From contig NZ_QKWY01000001.1 of NCBI RefSeq assembly GCF_003248355.1, positions 3,740,001 to 3,804,000 of the forward strand: 64,000 bases of DNA, given 5' to 3'. A model generated the notes under the pieces. It was not told the origin of the DNA and ran no database searches. It saw nothing but the letters and a program-made list of their open reading frames with translations. Origin of the DNA: Streptomyces sp. AC1-42W (lineage in GTDB: Bacteria; Actinomycetota; Actinomycetes; Streptomycetales; Streptomycetaceae). The position numbers and the translations under genes were made by a program. This document shows, one piece after another, positions 1 through 8,843 of the stretch (positions within the stretch are counted from its first letter, which is position 1; each line of letters opens with the position of its first letter).

Positions 1-1
1 C

Positions 2-238
2 GAACGGCACTTCGCCCGCGTCTTCAAACAGGAGACCGGACTCTCGCCGGCCGCCTATGTGGAATCCGCCCGCGTCGAGGCCGCCCGCAGGCTCCTGGAG
101 ACGACCGACGACCCGCTCGACCGGGTGGCGGCCGCCGCCGGGCTCGGGTCGGCGGAGACCCTGCACCGCGTGTTCCGGCGGCAGATCGCCACCACCCCCG
201 CCGCCTACCGCCGCCGCTTCCGCACCACGGCGGCCTGA
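2..238 (+). CDS. AraC-family regulator, C-terminal fragment cut by window edge
   Basis: Only the last 78 residues are inside the window; the frame is open to base 2. They form the second half of an AraC/XylS DNA-binding domain: the first helix-turn-helix tail (HFARVFKQETGLSPAAYVE), the linker helix (RVEAARRLLETTDDPLDRVA), then the second helix-turn-helix (GLGSAETLHRVFRRQIATTPAAYR). The wording is closest to GlxA-like regulators that carry an N-terminal DJ-1/PfpI domain, but that part is not visible. The isochorismatase-fold gene starts about 100 bp downstream on the same strand, a pairing common for this regulator type, so it may control that gene (inference). Confidence 0.85.
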   Translation, partial: ERHFARVFKQETGLSPAAYVESARVEAARRLLETTDDPLDRVAAAAGLGSAETLHRVFRRQIATTPAAYRRRFRTTAA

Positions 239-340
239 GACCCGAAAGCTCCTCAACCACCCGCCCCAATCGGCGAGTTCACCTTCCTCGGCACGGCGGA
301 CGGCTCCGCCATGCCCCCGTACAAGAGAGGCACACCCACC

Positions 341-964
341 ATGACCACGACCCAGCCCTCCGCGACGCTCCGCGAGGTCTCCGGCCTGGACACCCGGCTG
401 CCCCGGCTGAGCGAGTCCGTCCTGATCCTCATCGACGTCCAGAACACCTACCGCACCGGCGTCATGGCCCTGGAGGGCGCCGAGGAGGCCGTCGCCGCCT
501 GCGCCCGGCTGCTGGAGCGGGCCAGGGCGGCGGGCACCTCCGTCGTCCACGTCATCCACGACGGGGGCGACGGCTCCCCGTACGACATCCGCGAGCACAT
601 CGGCGCCCTCTGCGACGAAGTCGCCCCGCGGGAGGGCGAGCCGGTGGTCGTCAAGCACTTCCCGAACTCCTTCCACCGCACGGAGCTGGAGAAGGAGCTG
701 ACCGCCCTGGGCGCGGAGCCGGGCAGCGGCAAGGAACTGGTGCTCGCCGGATTCATGGCCCACATGTGCGTCACCCACACCGCGCAGGGCGCCTTCAACC
801 TGGGCTACCGGCCCGCCGTCGTCGCCGAGGCCACCGCCACCCGCAGCCTGGCCGCCCCGGACGGCACGGTGCTGCCGGCCGCCGCACTCAAGACCGCCGC
901 GCTCACCGCCCTCGGCGACCTCTTCGCGCCCATCGCCCCCACCGTGGACGCGCTGCCCGCCTGA
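341..964 (+). CDS. Isochorismatase-fold cysteine hydrolase
   Basis: A 207-aa protein of the isochorismatase-like (cysteine hydrolase) superfamily, which hydrolyses amide, ester or vinyl-ether bonds of small molecules. The N-terminal strand with its catalytic Asp is seen in VLILIDVQNTYRTG. The central Lys is in VVVKHFPNSFHRTEL, and the nucleophile Cys is in LVLAGFMAHMCVTHTA, giving a complete Asp-Lys-Cys triad. The ATG at 341 is preferred because the purine run AGAGAGG lies about 11 nt upstream; an in-frame ATG at 311 lacks such a site. The substrate cannot be read from the sequence. A 14-bp perfect hairpin follows the stop codon. Confidence 0.88.
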   Translation: MTTTQPSATLREVSGLDTRLPRLSESVLILIDVQNTYRTGVMALEGAEEAVAACARLLERARAAGTSVVHVIHDGGDGSPYDIREHIGALCDEVAPREGEPVVVKHFPNSFHRTELEKELTALGAEPGSGKELVLAGFMAHMCVTHTAQGAFNLGYRPAVVAEATATRSLAAPDGTVLPAAALKTAALTALGDLFAPIAPTVDALPA

Positions 965-989
965 GCCGGACCCGGCCGCACGAAAAAGA

Positions 990-1020
990 ACGCCGGGATG
1001 CCCTCGGGGCATCCCGGCGT
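990..1020 (+). terminator. Strong hairpin terminator after the isochorismatase-fold gene
   Basis: A perfect 14-bp stem (990-1003 with 1007-1020) encloses the loop TCG. It lies 26 bp after the stop of the + strand hydrolase. There is no T run, as is usual in Streptomyces. It could also act on transcripts arriving from the minus-strand TerD-domain gene that ends at 1113. Confidence 0.85.
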
Positions 1021-1112
1021 CACGTCGGCGGCGAGGAAAGCGGAAGGACTAATTCATGAAAGGAATGGAGAAGGAAGTCCCTCCATGGCCTCGCCACGGG
1101 CCACGTTAGCAG

Positions 1113-3284
1113 TCAGGCGGGGATCAGGTCGCGCAGATTTTCCGGGGTGACGACCACCGAGTCCGGGTGCAGTCCGTCGGGGCGTTCCAGACCGATGTAC
1201 GTGACCGGCCCGTCCGGGACCGCCCCGCCGTCCCACAGCGTGACCTCCGTCCCGCGCCCCTCCAGCAGGGCCACGACGTGGCCCACCGTCAGGTACTCCC
1301 GCTCCACGATCCCGCGCAGCAGCGACGCCACGGTCACCCGGTTGCCCTCCACCCGGTTGGAGTGCGGCTCGCCCGCCAGGTACAGGTGCAGCCACCTGGC
1401 CCGCCAGCGCCCGTCGGGCCCGCGCAGGAACGCCAGCGGCAGCGCCACCGCGCCCGGCCCGCGCAGCTCCGACTTCATCCGCACCGTACGCGGTTCGAAG
1501 GGGCGGCCCGCCTGCTCGGCGTCGCGCGTCATGAACCCGAAGAACGACTCCTCGACGCTCTCGAAGTTCTCCCCGGAGTAGATGTTGACCTGCGGCACGA
1601 TGAAGTCGCCGCGCACGGTGTCGAGCCGCAGGTTGATGAACTCCGATGCCCCCTCGGGCGCCTCCGTGACATCGCCGGAGTGCTCGCCGCCGATCTCGGA
1701 GAGCGCGGTGTACGACAGCCAGCACAGCGTGTCGTAGCGGGAGTCGAGCATCAGCGCGGACAGGTCGAAGTCGGTGTCCTGCCGGGCCTGCTTCCAGTAC
1801 ACGAAGAACCGCAGCAGTTCACCGTCCACGGGCGTGAGCGAGCCCCGGGGCAGCACGCCGAACCCGCCGGACGTCGCCTTGCCGCTGAGCGGCAGCGCCA
1901 CGTCGAAGATGTCCGGATCGACCAGCAGCCGCCCGGTCTCCGGCAGCCGCCGGGCCACCTCGGCGTCCAGCGCCGCGACCAGCCGGTCCCGCACCGCCTC
2001 GGGCAGCGGCGCACGGGAGTCGCCGGTGACCCAGGCGCGGGCGCGCCGGTTGACGAAGAACCGGCCCTCGTCCCGCACGGGCCCCCGGTTCTGCAGGTGT
2101 TCGCGGACGGACAGCAGCACCCGCCCCGAGACCCGCGGGGCCACCCGCACCGCCGCGGCCACCACCGCGTCGTGCTCCTCGTCGGTGCGGCAGGTTCTCA
2201 GCAGCCGGTCCAGGGCGCGCATCAGCATGCCCGGAGCGGACGTCAGCAGCCGCGCCGCGCCCGTGACGTCACCGGCGGCCAGCAACTCCTCGACCCGGCT
2301 GCCGAAGGTCCGGGCCTCCTTCTCACCGCGTGCCACGGCGAACACCTCGGCGGCGTACGGCCGGTCCGGGTACTCGTGCGGATGCAGACGCTCACCGAGG
2401 CGCTTGAACTCCTCGCGGTGCGCCGCCACATCGGCGAGCTTCGCGGGGGACGCCGCCACGACCGCGTCCAGCCCGGCCAGCAGCGCCCGGCGCACCGGCC
2501 GCGAGAAGGAGCGGAACCGGGTCGGTGTCGTCAGGGTCACATCGCCGTCGCTCAGCGCGCAGGCCAGCCTGAGCACATCGGTGACGGTGTCCAGCAGCGG
2601 CTCCCGGCCGGCGGTGAGCCGCGCCCGGTTGACGACGGCCCGGTTCTCCCGCACGGGCATGGTCTCCGGCTGCGGCCCGTCCACGCAGTGCGCGGCGAGC
2701 ACCCCGAGGTCGTTCAGGTGTTCCTCGCTCAGCGGGGTGGCGCTGCCGGCCAGGGCGAGGTAGAGCGAGGCCGCCTCCTCGTCCGGCGAGCCGCCCAGGC
2801 GCAGGACCGTCAGTCGGTCGCCCGCGGCCCCGGTCAGCTCGTCGTGGGCGGCGAGCATGTCGTCGTAGGTGTGCTGGTAGCGGCCGTACGTCGGCAGCGT
2901 CAGCAGGTTGACGGCGCCCTCGCTCAACTGCTTGAGCGTGCCGGGCCGGGTGGTCTCGTCGAGCAGCGCGTCGGCTATGCACTGCCACCAGAAGTCGAAG
3001 GTGTTCGGGACGTTCGCGGGGAAGTCGATGAAGTACGAGTTGTGCCGGACGTGATCGCCCACCATCTCGCGGACGACGTCCAGGGTGTGCCGGGCGGTCT
3101 CGGCCACCGTCCTCGCGGACAGCGCCGACAGATGTTCCAGGGCGCCGCCCGAGAGCTTGAAGCCCACGGACATCAGGGCGGTGTCGAACTGCCGTGCCGC
3201 CACCTCCCCTTGGCCTGCGGGACCGGTGGGAGCGGGCAGTCGATGGGTGTGCCGGACGACCATTGCGTCGAGAGGGTGGGACAT
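1113..3284 (-). CDS. Large protein with C-terminal TerD-like domain
   Basis: A protein of about 723 aa. The last third (from about residue 470) resembles the TerD/tellurium-resistance calcium-binding fold: DLSALMLDSRYDTLCWLSY, then GDFIVPQVNIYSGENFES, then VEESFFGFMTR, as in the large TerD-containing proteins of actinobacteria. The N-terminal two thirds are helical and I assign no domain. TerD proteins bind calcium and are linked to general stress and membrane-associated complexes; no specific role can be read here. The start is uncertain: ATG at 3284 (chosen), ATG at 3320 (a GGGGCGGGG tract upstream) or ATG at 3273. It is the last of a run of minus-strand genes. Confidence 0.75.
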   Translation of the reverse strand: MSHPLDAMVVRHTHRLPAPTGPAGQGEVAARQFDTALMSVGFKLSGGALEHLSALSARTVAETARHTLDVVREMVGDHVRHNSYFIDFPANVPNTFDFWWQCIADALLDETTRPGTLKQLSEGAVNLLTLPTYGRYQHTYDDMLAAHDELTGAAGDRLTVLRLGGSPDEEAASLYLALAGSATPLSEEHLNDLGVLAAHCVDGPQPETMPVRENRAVVNRARLTAGREPLLDTVTDVLRLACALSDGDVTLTTPTRFRSFSRPVRRALLAGLDAVVAASPAKLADVAAHREEFKRLGERLHPHEYPDRPYAAEVFAVARGEKEARTFGSRVEELLAAGDVTGAARLLTSAPGMLMRALDRLLRTCRTDEEHDAVVAAAVRVAPRVSGRVLLSVREHLQNRGPVRDEGRFFVNRRARAWVTGDSRAPLPEAVRDRLVAALDAEVARRLPETGRLLVDPDIFDVALPLSGKATSGGFGVLPRGSLTPVDGELLRFFVYWKQARQDTDFDLSALMLDSRYDTLCWLSYTALSEIGGEHSGDVTEAPEGASEFINLRLDTVRGDFIVPQVNIYSGENFESVEESFFGFMTRDAEQAGRPFEPRTVRMKSELRGPGAVALPLAFLRGPDGRWRARWLHLYLAGEPHSNRVEGNRVTVASLLRGIVEREYLTVGHVVALLEGRGTEVTLWDGGAVPDGPVTYIGLERPDGLHPDSVVVTPENLRDLIPA

Positions 3285-3374
3285 CCGGGCATGATCGCAG
3301 AACCGGTGGGGGAGGGGCATGCGAGTTTCCCCGCCCCGGCCCGGCCCGGTCATGGCACGGTTTCGGTCTTCCGG

Positions 3375-4126
3375 TCAGCCCTCGACGGAGGTGGTGGTGA
3401 AGCGGTCGCCGCAGATACGGATCTGCGGATCGCGCAGGGTGAGCGCCTCCTTGGAGCCCGGAGGGTAGACCCGCAGATAGTCGGCCCGCTTCCAGCAGCC
3501 GCCGTCCGCGATGCCCCGGTTCAGCGTGTGCAGGAAGACGTGCGCCGTCTTCCCGGGGGCGAGCACGGTCGGCCCCTTCGTGGCACCGTCCCGCTGGGCC
3601 GGTACGCCGATGACGCCGCCGTCGCGCTGGATCAGGGACACCCCGGGGAAGCCGTTGAGGGCGCAGGAGCGCGCCGACTTGTTGACGAAGGTGAGCCGGT
3701 AGTACACCTGCCCGGCGCCCCGTCCGCCGGCCGCACGCCCATGCCCAGGCCCTGTGCCGTGCACCGGCCGGGACCTGCGGCGTCGGCCCCCGTGTCCGGG
3801 TCCGGCGTCCCGGTCGCCGCGCGGGAGGGCGACGCGGGCGCGGGCGCCGGGGACGACGCGTCGGCGGGGGAGGACGCGGTGGCCGGCGGCTGCGACGGGT
3901 CCTGCGAGGGGTCGGTGTCCCCGGCGTGGGTGGCGGTCGGGGCGGCGGCAGGGCCGCCCGTCCCGGAACCGTCGTCACAGCCCGCCGCGACGAGTGCGAG
4001 CGACATCATCGCGAGGGGCACGAGCAGGCGGCGCGCACGCCGTCTTCCGGCCGCCCCGCGTCCGCGCGGACGCGGCGCGCGCTCGAACGGTCCGGGGGCG
4101 GCGGAGGTGCGAGTCAGTGGGCCCAT
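3375..4126 (-). pseudogene. DUF4232 lipoprotein gene with an apparent one-base frameshift
   Basis: The 5' part encodes a lipoprotein signal (RRARRLLVPLAMM then lipobox LVAAGC), a Ser/Pro/Ala-rich linker, and the opening of a DUF4232 domain (GRCTAQGLGMGVRPADG). Near 3711-3717 the reading frame ends its homology and the remainder continues in another frame: GQVYYRLTFVNKSARSCAL, LNGFPGVSL, ending in RICGDRFTTTSVEG. Adding one base in the G run on the coding strand restores a continuous DUF4232 protein of about 250 aa. All conserved parts are otherwise present, so a sequencing error or recent mutation are both possible. The start could be ATG 4126 or a TTG at 4159 that overlaps the upstream stop codon as TTGA. 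DUF4232 lipoproteins are surface proteins of unknown function. Confidence 0.75.
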
Positions 4127-4155
4127 GACGGACGCCTGCTCGGTTTTGGGTGCGC

Positions 4156-5700
4156 TCAACCTGATGATCTTGTATTGGCTCGGAGTCCCCGGGCTCCGTC
4201 AGCCGTCCCGGCCATGCCGCCGCCGGCGTCGCCGCCGTCGCCCGCGTCCTCTTCCTCGTCCAGGTCCTCCAGGTCGTCGAGGCACTCCGCGGCCACCGCC
4301 CCGGCGAACCCCGGGCACATCCAGACCTCCGGATCGACGGGCTCGCCCTCCGCCGGAAACTTCTCCGGCGCGTAGAAGTGCGGCAGGCCCGCCAGGAACT
4401 CCGCCCGGAACAGCTCCGGATGCGCTCCGGCGTGCGCGCATTCCGCGGGCCGGGGCGCGGCGGTCACGGCGCGCAGCACGGCCATCACCTCACGGGCCAC
4501 CGGAGGCGGCGGGTACGGGTAGGCGTTGAACATCGACTGACAGGCCGTCAGCAGCAGCGCCACCCGCTCGCGCCCCTCCGCGAGCGCGTATCGGCGGGCC
4601 GCCCACAGACCCAGGTCGTTCGCGTACTTCTCGTTGGCGGCGCGCGGGGCGATCCGGTCCACGATCACCGCGATGTCGAGCCGCCCGTCCGGGCGCAGGT
4701 ACACCGGGTCGAGGTGCGATGTGTCCCGGTGGCCGAACAGCTTCCCGCCCCGCTCGCGCAGCAGCCGCAGCGACTCCCCGGCGACCTCGGTCAGGAACAC
4801 CGGGCACACCACGGTCTCCAGCGCGGCGGCACGTCCCGCCGCATGCCTCCGCTCGTACAGGCGGCGCCCGGCCCTGCTGCTCAGCATCACCCCGAGTTCC
4901 GCCGCCGCCGGGCCGCTGCGCGGCAGCTCCGCGTGGCGGTCGTGCGCGCAGGAGGCGCCGGCGAAGAACGGCAGGGCGCCCTCCAGCGCCGCCACCAGGT
5001 CGTCGAGCACCGACTGCCTGCGGATCGTGCCGGAAACGGCGTACCAGGTCACCGCCCTGACGATCAGCAGATGCCCGGCACGGTCCTCGGGGGCGGCGGT
5101 GGCCAGGCCCGACGCCTGCCAGGCGATCTCGTCGTTCACATCGGTCCACGGCTTGGGGTAGCCGTGCAGCAGCGCCGACAGGTCCGCCGCGGTGTGCACG
5201 GCCTCCAGCGGGAGACGCGGCGGGACGTCCGCGACCGTGTCCGGCTCGATGATGTCCAGGGCGATCCGGGCGAACCCGGCCGCGTTCCGCGGGCAGCTCC
5301 ACTCTTCGCGGGGCCGGCCCTCCGGCCACCGCAGCGCCGGGTCCCCGAGCGGGGCCACCCGGGCGGCGAGGCGCTTGTCGTCCTCCGCGCCGTGCTCATC
5401 GAACGGGTGGGAGGCGTGCGGGCAGGGCCGTGCGCGCAGCGTCCCGTCGGCGGACCGGAGCGCCGACGTCACCCGCGATATGACGCCCGCGCCCGGCCTG
5501 GACGCCACATAGGGCGCCATCAGGACCAGCCCGAGCGCCCACACCGCGGCCGGTACGTCGCCGGGCTCGCCGGTGAGCCGGCCGGCGCAGTCCAGCGCGG
5601 CCTCGTCGTAGCGGTCGCTGCGGGCGCCCGAATACTTCCTGCGGATCTCGTCCCAGAGCGGGCCGGCCGTGTCCGGGGCCATGACGTCGATGTTCGGCAT
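4156..5700 (-). CDS. Conserved hypothetical protein, 514 aa
   Basis: No family is recognised. The protein is mostly helical, has no signal peptide or membrane segment, and ends in a low-complexity acidic/Gly tail (LDDLEDLDEEEDAGDGGDAGG). The start is placed at ATG 5700 (MPNIDVMAPDTAGPLWDEI); the frame stays open upstream to 5916, but that extension overlaps the glycosylase gene and is Arg/Pro-rich like non-coding translation. Its stop overlaps a possible TTG start of the DUF4232 lipoprotein gene, so the two are probably co-transcribed. Confidence 0.7.
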   Translation of the reverse strand: MPNIDVMAPDTAGPLWDEIRRKYSGARSDRYDEAALDCAGRLTGEPGDVPAAVWALGLVLMAPYVASRPGAGVISRVTSALRSADGTLRARPCPHASHPFDEHGAEDDKRLAARVAPLGDPALRWPEGRPREEWSCPRNAAGFARIALDIIEPDTVADVPPRLPLEAVHTAADLSALLHGYPKPWTDVNDEIAWQASGLATAAPEDRAGHLLIVRAVTWYAVSGTIRRQSVLDDLVAALEGALPFFAGASCAHDRHAELPRSGPAAAELGVMLSSRAGRRLYERRHAAGRAAALETVVCPVFLTEVAGESLRLLRERGGKLFGHRDTSHLDPVYLRPDGRLDIAVIVDRIAPRAANEKYANDLGLWAARRYALAEGRERVALLLTACQSMFNAYPYPPPPVAREVMAVLRAVTAAPRPAECAHAGAHPELFRAEFLAGLPHFYAPEKFPAEGEPVDPEVWMCPGFAGAVAAECLDDLEDLDEEEDAGDGGDAGGGMAGTADGARGLRANTRSSG

Positions 5701-5815
5701 GATCCGGATGACGCGCGCAGGCCGCTGCGGGTTCCCGCCCCGGCTCAGGGGCCGCCCCACCGACCGCCCGTCCGCACCGCAACGCATCGCACCGCCCGCT
5801 GTCCGGATGCGCGGG

Positions 5816-6586
5816 TCACCCCCGGTCGGAGCGTACGACGGGCAGGCCGGCCGTCTCCGCGGCCTCGGCCAGCACCTCGCGGAGCATCGCCGGGGTGAGC
5901 CGGCCGGTGAAGACATTGCGTTGGCTGACGTGGTAGCAGCCGAACAGGGTCAGCGGGTCGTCCGCCCCGTCCGCCGGGGCCAGCACCGCGCGGGCGCCGT
6001 GCCCGAACACCGGCCGGGGCCGGGGCACCCGCCGCCCGGCCCGCTCCAGGGCCGCCAGCGTCGCCTGCCAGCCGAAGCCGCCGAACGCGACGACCGCCCG
6101 CACGGTGGGCCGCAGCAACTGGAGTTCGCGGGCCAGCCAGGGCCGGCAGGTGTCCCGCTCGCCCGGCGTCGGCCGGTTGGCGGGCGGGGCGCAGTGCACG
6201 GGCGACGTCACCCTGACCCCGTACAGCTCCAGCCCGTCGCCCGCGTCCGTCACCGTGGACCGGGAGGCGAGCCCCAGCTCGTACAGCGTGGCGTACAGCA
6301 GGTCGCCGGCCCGGTCGCCGGTGAACATCCGGCCCGTCCGGTTCCCGCCGTGCGCGGCGGGCGCCAGGCCCGTGATCGCCAGGGAGGCGTCGGCGGGGCC
6401 GAAGCCGGGGACGGGGCGCGCCCAGTACTCCCAGTCGCGGAACGCGGGGCGCTTGACGCGGGCGGCCTCCTCCCGCCACTCCACCAGGCGGGGACACGCA
6501 CGGCAGTTCACCAGCCGCTCGTCGAGAGCGGCCAGCGAACGGGACCGGGCGGCGGCCTGTACGGGGTAATCCTCGGCGGTGCACAT
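5816..6586 (-). CDS. Uracil-DNA glycosylase, family 5 (UDGb type)
   Basis: A 256-aa DNA-repair enzyme that removes uracil and other deaminated bases. Family-5 signatures are visible: iron-sulfur ligand cysteines in VNCRACPRLVEWRE and later in ERDTCRPWL, the motif-1 stretch GLAPAAHGGNRTGRMFTGD, and the distal loop GCYHVSQRNVFTGRL. The missing polar Asp/Asn of motif 1 (Ala here) is the known feature that separates UDGb from family 4. ATG 6586 is chosen (MCTAEDYPVQ); the open frame upstream lacks conserved content. It is transcribed away from the DUF2945 gene that starts at 6713. Confidence 0.92.
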   Translation of the reverse strand: MCTAEDYPVQAAARSRSLAALDERLVNCRACPRLVEWREEAARVKRPAFRDWEYWARPVPGFGPADASLAITGLAPAAHGGNRTGRMFTGDRAGDLLYATLYELGLASRSTVTDAGDGLELYGVRVTSPVHCAPPANRPTPGERDTCRPWLARELQLLRPTVRAVVAFGGFGWQATLAALERAGRRVPRPRPVFGHGARAVLAPADGADDPLTLFGCYHVSQRNVFTGRLTPAMLREVLAEAAETAGLPVVRSDRG

Positions 6587-6712
6587 GACGAACCCGAACC
6601 CGCTTCCCGTGTCCCGGTGGCGTGCTGCTCGACATGAGCGTACCCGGCACGGATGCGACCATGGCCCTGGAAACGGCCCCGCCTGCCACGGAGAACGAAG
6701 GGAATCCGGACC

Positions 6713-6919
6713 ATGAGCGATTTCGCCGTAGGGGACCATGTGCGATGGAACTCCGAAGCCGGTCACGTCGAAGGCGTCATCACCGAGAAGCACACCCGGG
6801 ACGTCGAATTCAAGGGCCGCACCCGGCATTGCAGCAAGGAAGAGCCGCAGTACGAGATCAAGAGTGACAAAACCGGCCACCTCGCCATGCACAAGGGCAG
6901 CGCGCTGAAGAATGCCTGA
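6713..6919 (+). CDS. DUF2945 (HVA1-type) small protein
   Basis: A 68-aa protein of the DUF2945 family: FAVGDHVRWNSEAGHVEG, VEFKGRTRHCSKEEPQYEI, then SDKTGHLAMHKGSALKNA. The fold is a small beta-barrel; bacterial function is unknown. A purine-rich site (GAAGGGAA) lies about 9 nt before ATG 6713. The DUF488 gene follows 34 bp downstream on the same strand, so the two are probably one transcript. Confidence 0.88.
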   Translation: MSDFAVGDHVRWNSEAGHVEGVITEKHTRDVEFKGRTRHCSKEEPQYEIKSDKTGHLAMHKGSALKNA

Positions 6920-6953
6920 CGGGGCGGCCCGCCGAAAGGGGCGAGGTGGTGCG

Positions 6954-7478
6954 GTGAACCGGATCTGCACGATCGGCCACTCGACACGGGAATTCGGGGA
7001 ATTCGTGGAGCTGCTGCGCGAGAACGACGTCACCTGTCTGGCCGACGTGCGTTCGTACCCGTCGTCCAGACGGCTTCCGCAGTGGAACCAGCAGGCCGTC
7101 ATCGACTCCCTGCCGCCCGGCATCGGATACCGGTGGCTGCGGAAGCTCGGCGGGCGCCGCCACACCCCGAAAGGCGTACCGACCGTCAACGGCGCCTGGC
7201 GGGTCAAGGCCTTCCGTGACTACGCCGACTACATGGCGACCGACGAATTCCGGGAGGGTCTGGACGAATTGCTGGCCCTCGCCGAGGACGAGCGCCCCGC
7301 CATCATGTGCAGCGAGGCCGTGCCGTGGCGCTGCCACCGCCGGCTGATCACCGACGCGCTGATCGTCGCGGGCGCGGAGGTCGTGGACATCCTGTCACGC
7401 ACCTCGACACGGCCCGCCGCCCTCAACGAGAACGCCCGGGTCCACGACGGCCGGCTGACCTACCCGCCCCACGACTGA
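6954..7478 (+). CDS. DUF488 family protein
   Basis: A 174-aa DUF488 protein. It begins with the family strand ICTIGHSTREFGEFVELL, then LADVRSYPSSRRLPQWNQ, and carries the paired-cysteine active-site-like motif MCSEAVPWRCHRRLI. GTG 6954 is chosen because the run GAAAGGGGCGAGG lies just upstream; an in-frame ATG at 6912 would overlap the DUF2945 stop. Function is unknown; members are sometimes placed with DNA-repair or nucleotide-metabolism genes, in line with the nearby glycosylase. Its 3' end overlaps the convergent sigma-factor gene by 19 bp. Confidence 0.9.
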   Translation: MNRICTIGHSTREFGEFVELLRENDVTCLADVRSYPSSRRLPQWNQQAVIDSLPPGIGYRWLRKLGGRRHTPKGVPTVNGAWRVKAFRDYADYMATDEFREGLDELLALAEDERPAIMCSEAVPWRCHRRLITDALIVAGAEVVDILSRTSTRPAALNENARVHDGRLTYPPHD

Positions 7479-8419
7479 GGGGCCGCACCGGGCCCGCCGC
7501 CCGAGGTCCAGGGCCGCAGCTTCTCCGGATTGCGCACCGCCCAGATGCGGTCGACGCGGCCCCCGGCGAGACCGAACGCGGCCACGGTGACCGTGACCCC
7601 GGCGTGCTGGGCGACCAGTCCGGGCCGGCCGTTCACCGTGCGCTCCAGCAGCACCGGATCCGGCAGCCTGTCCGCGAAGTGGCACAGGTACTCCGCGAGC
7701 CGCACGCCGCCCTCCACCGGCCGCAGGGCCGCCCCGGCCAGCCCGCCGCCGTCGGTGACCATCATCGCGTCCGGGTCGAGGAGGCCGACCAGCGCCCCGA
7801 TGTCCTTGGCCTGCCACGCCTCCTTGAACTCCCGCACGAGCGCCGCCTGTCCGGCCGCCGGGCCGGTGTCCGCGCGGGCGTCGCGCAGCCGCCGCCGGGC
7901 CGACGCGGCGAGCTGCCGGCAGGCCGGGGCGCTGCGGCCGACGATCGCGGCCACCTCGGCGAACGGATACCGGAAGACGTCGTGCAGGACGAACGTCACC
8001 CGCTCCGCCGGGGTCATGGACTCCAGCACGACCAGGAACGCCATGTTCACGGACTCGTCCAGGGTCACCCGGTCGGCCGGGTCCGCCGGTTCGTCCCGGC
8101 CGCCGCCCGTGCGGCCGCCGGGCCACTCCGAGCGGTCCGGCAGCGGCTCCGGAATCCACTCGCCGACGTACCGCTCCCGCCTGACCCGGGCCGAGCCCAG
8201 CACATCGAGGCAGACCCGGCTCGCCACCGTCGTCAGCCACGCACCGGGGGAGTCGATCTCCGCCTGCCGCGCCGGGGGCATCGCGTACCAGCGGGCGTAC
8301 GTCTCCTGTACGGCGTCCTCCGCCTCGGCGACCGAACCCAGCATCCGGTAGGCGAGGTTCATCAACTGCCGCCGCTCGCCGATGACAGCGCTCGGCTCCG
8401 CTTCGGAAGGTGTGCTCAT
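7460..8419 (-). CDS. ECF41-type RNA polymerase sigma factor (SigJ-like) with SnoaL-like C-terminal domain
   Basis: A 319-aa extracytoplasmic-function sigma factor. Region 2 (LMNLAYRMLGSVAEAEDAVQ, TYARWY, SPGAWLTTVASRVCLDVL) and region 4 (MTPAERVTFVLHDVFRYPFA, EVAAIVGRSAPACRQLAASA) are followed by an NTF2/SnoaL-like domain. The three ECF41 marks are all present: the linker motif WIPEPLPD, the DGGG motif, and the terminal NPEKL. In ECF41 proteins the C-terminal domain replaces a classical anti-sigma factor. The usual partner gene (a carboxymuconolactone-decarboxylase or oxidoreductase-like gene) is not adjacent. Start ATG 8419 begins MSTPSEAEPSAV. Confidence 0.93.
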   Translation of the reverse strand: MSTPSEAEPSAVIGERRQLMNLAYRMLGSVAEAEDAVQETYARWYAMPPARQAEIDSPGAWLTTVASRVCLDVLGSARVRRERYVGEWIPEPLPDRSEWPGGRTGGGRDEPADPADRVTLDESVNMAFLVVLESMTPAERVTFVLHDVFRYPFAEVAAIVGRSAPACRQLAASARRRLRDARADTGPAAGQAALVREFKEAWQAKDIGALVGLLDPDAMMVTDGGGLAGAALRPVEGGVRLAEYLCHFADRLPDPVLLERTVNGRPGLVAQHAGVTVTVAAFGLAGGRVDRIWAVRNPEKLRPWTSGGGPGAAPQSWGG

Positions 8420-8461
8420 CGTGTGACCGCCCTCGGTTCCCGTCGTCGGTGTGCAGTGTAC

Positions 8462-8503
8462 GAATGGGGGGCCGGCCGGGAATTCCCGGCCGGCCCCCCA
8501 TTC
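8462..8503. terminator. 42-bp perfect palindrome, likely terminator
   Basis: The two 21-base halves are exact reverse complements, centred at 8482/8483 on AATT. The sequence lies 13 bp after the stop of the minus-strand hydrophobic-protein gene and 42 bp before the start of the ECF41 gene. Rho-independent termination of the small gene is the simplest reading. A perfectly symmetrical site could also act in both directions or as a protein-binding site. Confidence 0.75.
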
Positions 8504-8516
8504 CGCAGGGAACGAA

Positions 8517-8687
8517 CTACCAGCGGTACCAACGGCTACGCTTTCCACCGCCGCCGACCGGCCGGACGACGAAGCCGAGCAGCCACACCACCAATACGGC
8601 GACGGCTATCCACCACAGAGCCTTCAGGGCGAAACCGGCCCCGAAGAGAATGAGTGCGAGCAGAAGAACCAGAATGACCGGAACCAT
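8517..8687 (-). CDS. Small hydrophobic membrane protein
   Basis: A 56-aa protein with two hydrophobic helices (VPVILVLLLALILFGAGFAL and IAVAVLVVWLLGFVV) and a basic aromatic tail (KRSRWYRW). It matches the short hydrophobic proteins that recur in Streptomyces genomes, often beside stress genes; function unknown. A perfect GGAGG ribosome site lies 9 nt before ATG 8687, which fixes the start. It is divergent from the SigB/F-type sigma gene, and the 42-bp palindrome ends its transcript. Confidence 0.88.
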   Translation of the reverse strand: MVPVILVLLLALILFGAGFALKALWWIAVAVLVVWLLGFVVRPVGGGGKRSRWYRW

Positions 8688-8762
8688 GAATATCAACCTC
8701 CGAAACCTCGGATGCCCCGGCCCGCCCCCGGTACTCCTGGAGAATCCGCGCCGTTTCCATGG

Positions 8763-8787
8763 GTGTGGAACGCATGGCTCCGGGTAG
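8763..8787 (+). promoter_or_regulatory. Candidate stress-sigma (SigB-type) promoter before the sigma gene
   Basis: GTGT, a 15-base spacer, then GGGTAG fits the published SigB-type form GNNT-N14-16-GGGTAY except for the last base. It lies 57 bp before the start of the sigma gene and would allow autoregulation. The same arrangement (GATT-N15-GGGTAG) occurs at 59312-59336. Assigned by eye only. Confidence 0.4.
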
Positions 8788-8843
8788 TCGCAGCTTCGCG
8801 CATGCGCAAGCAGCAGCTGTCGGACGGAAGGGGAACGATCGCG

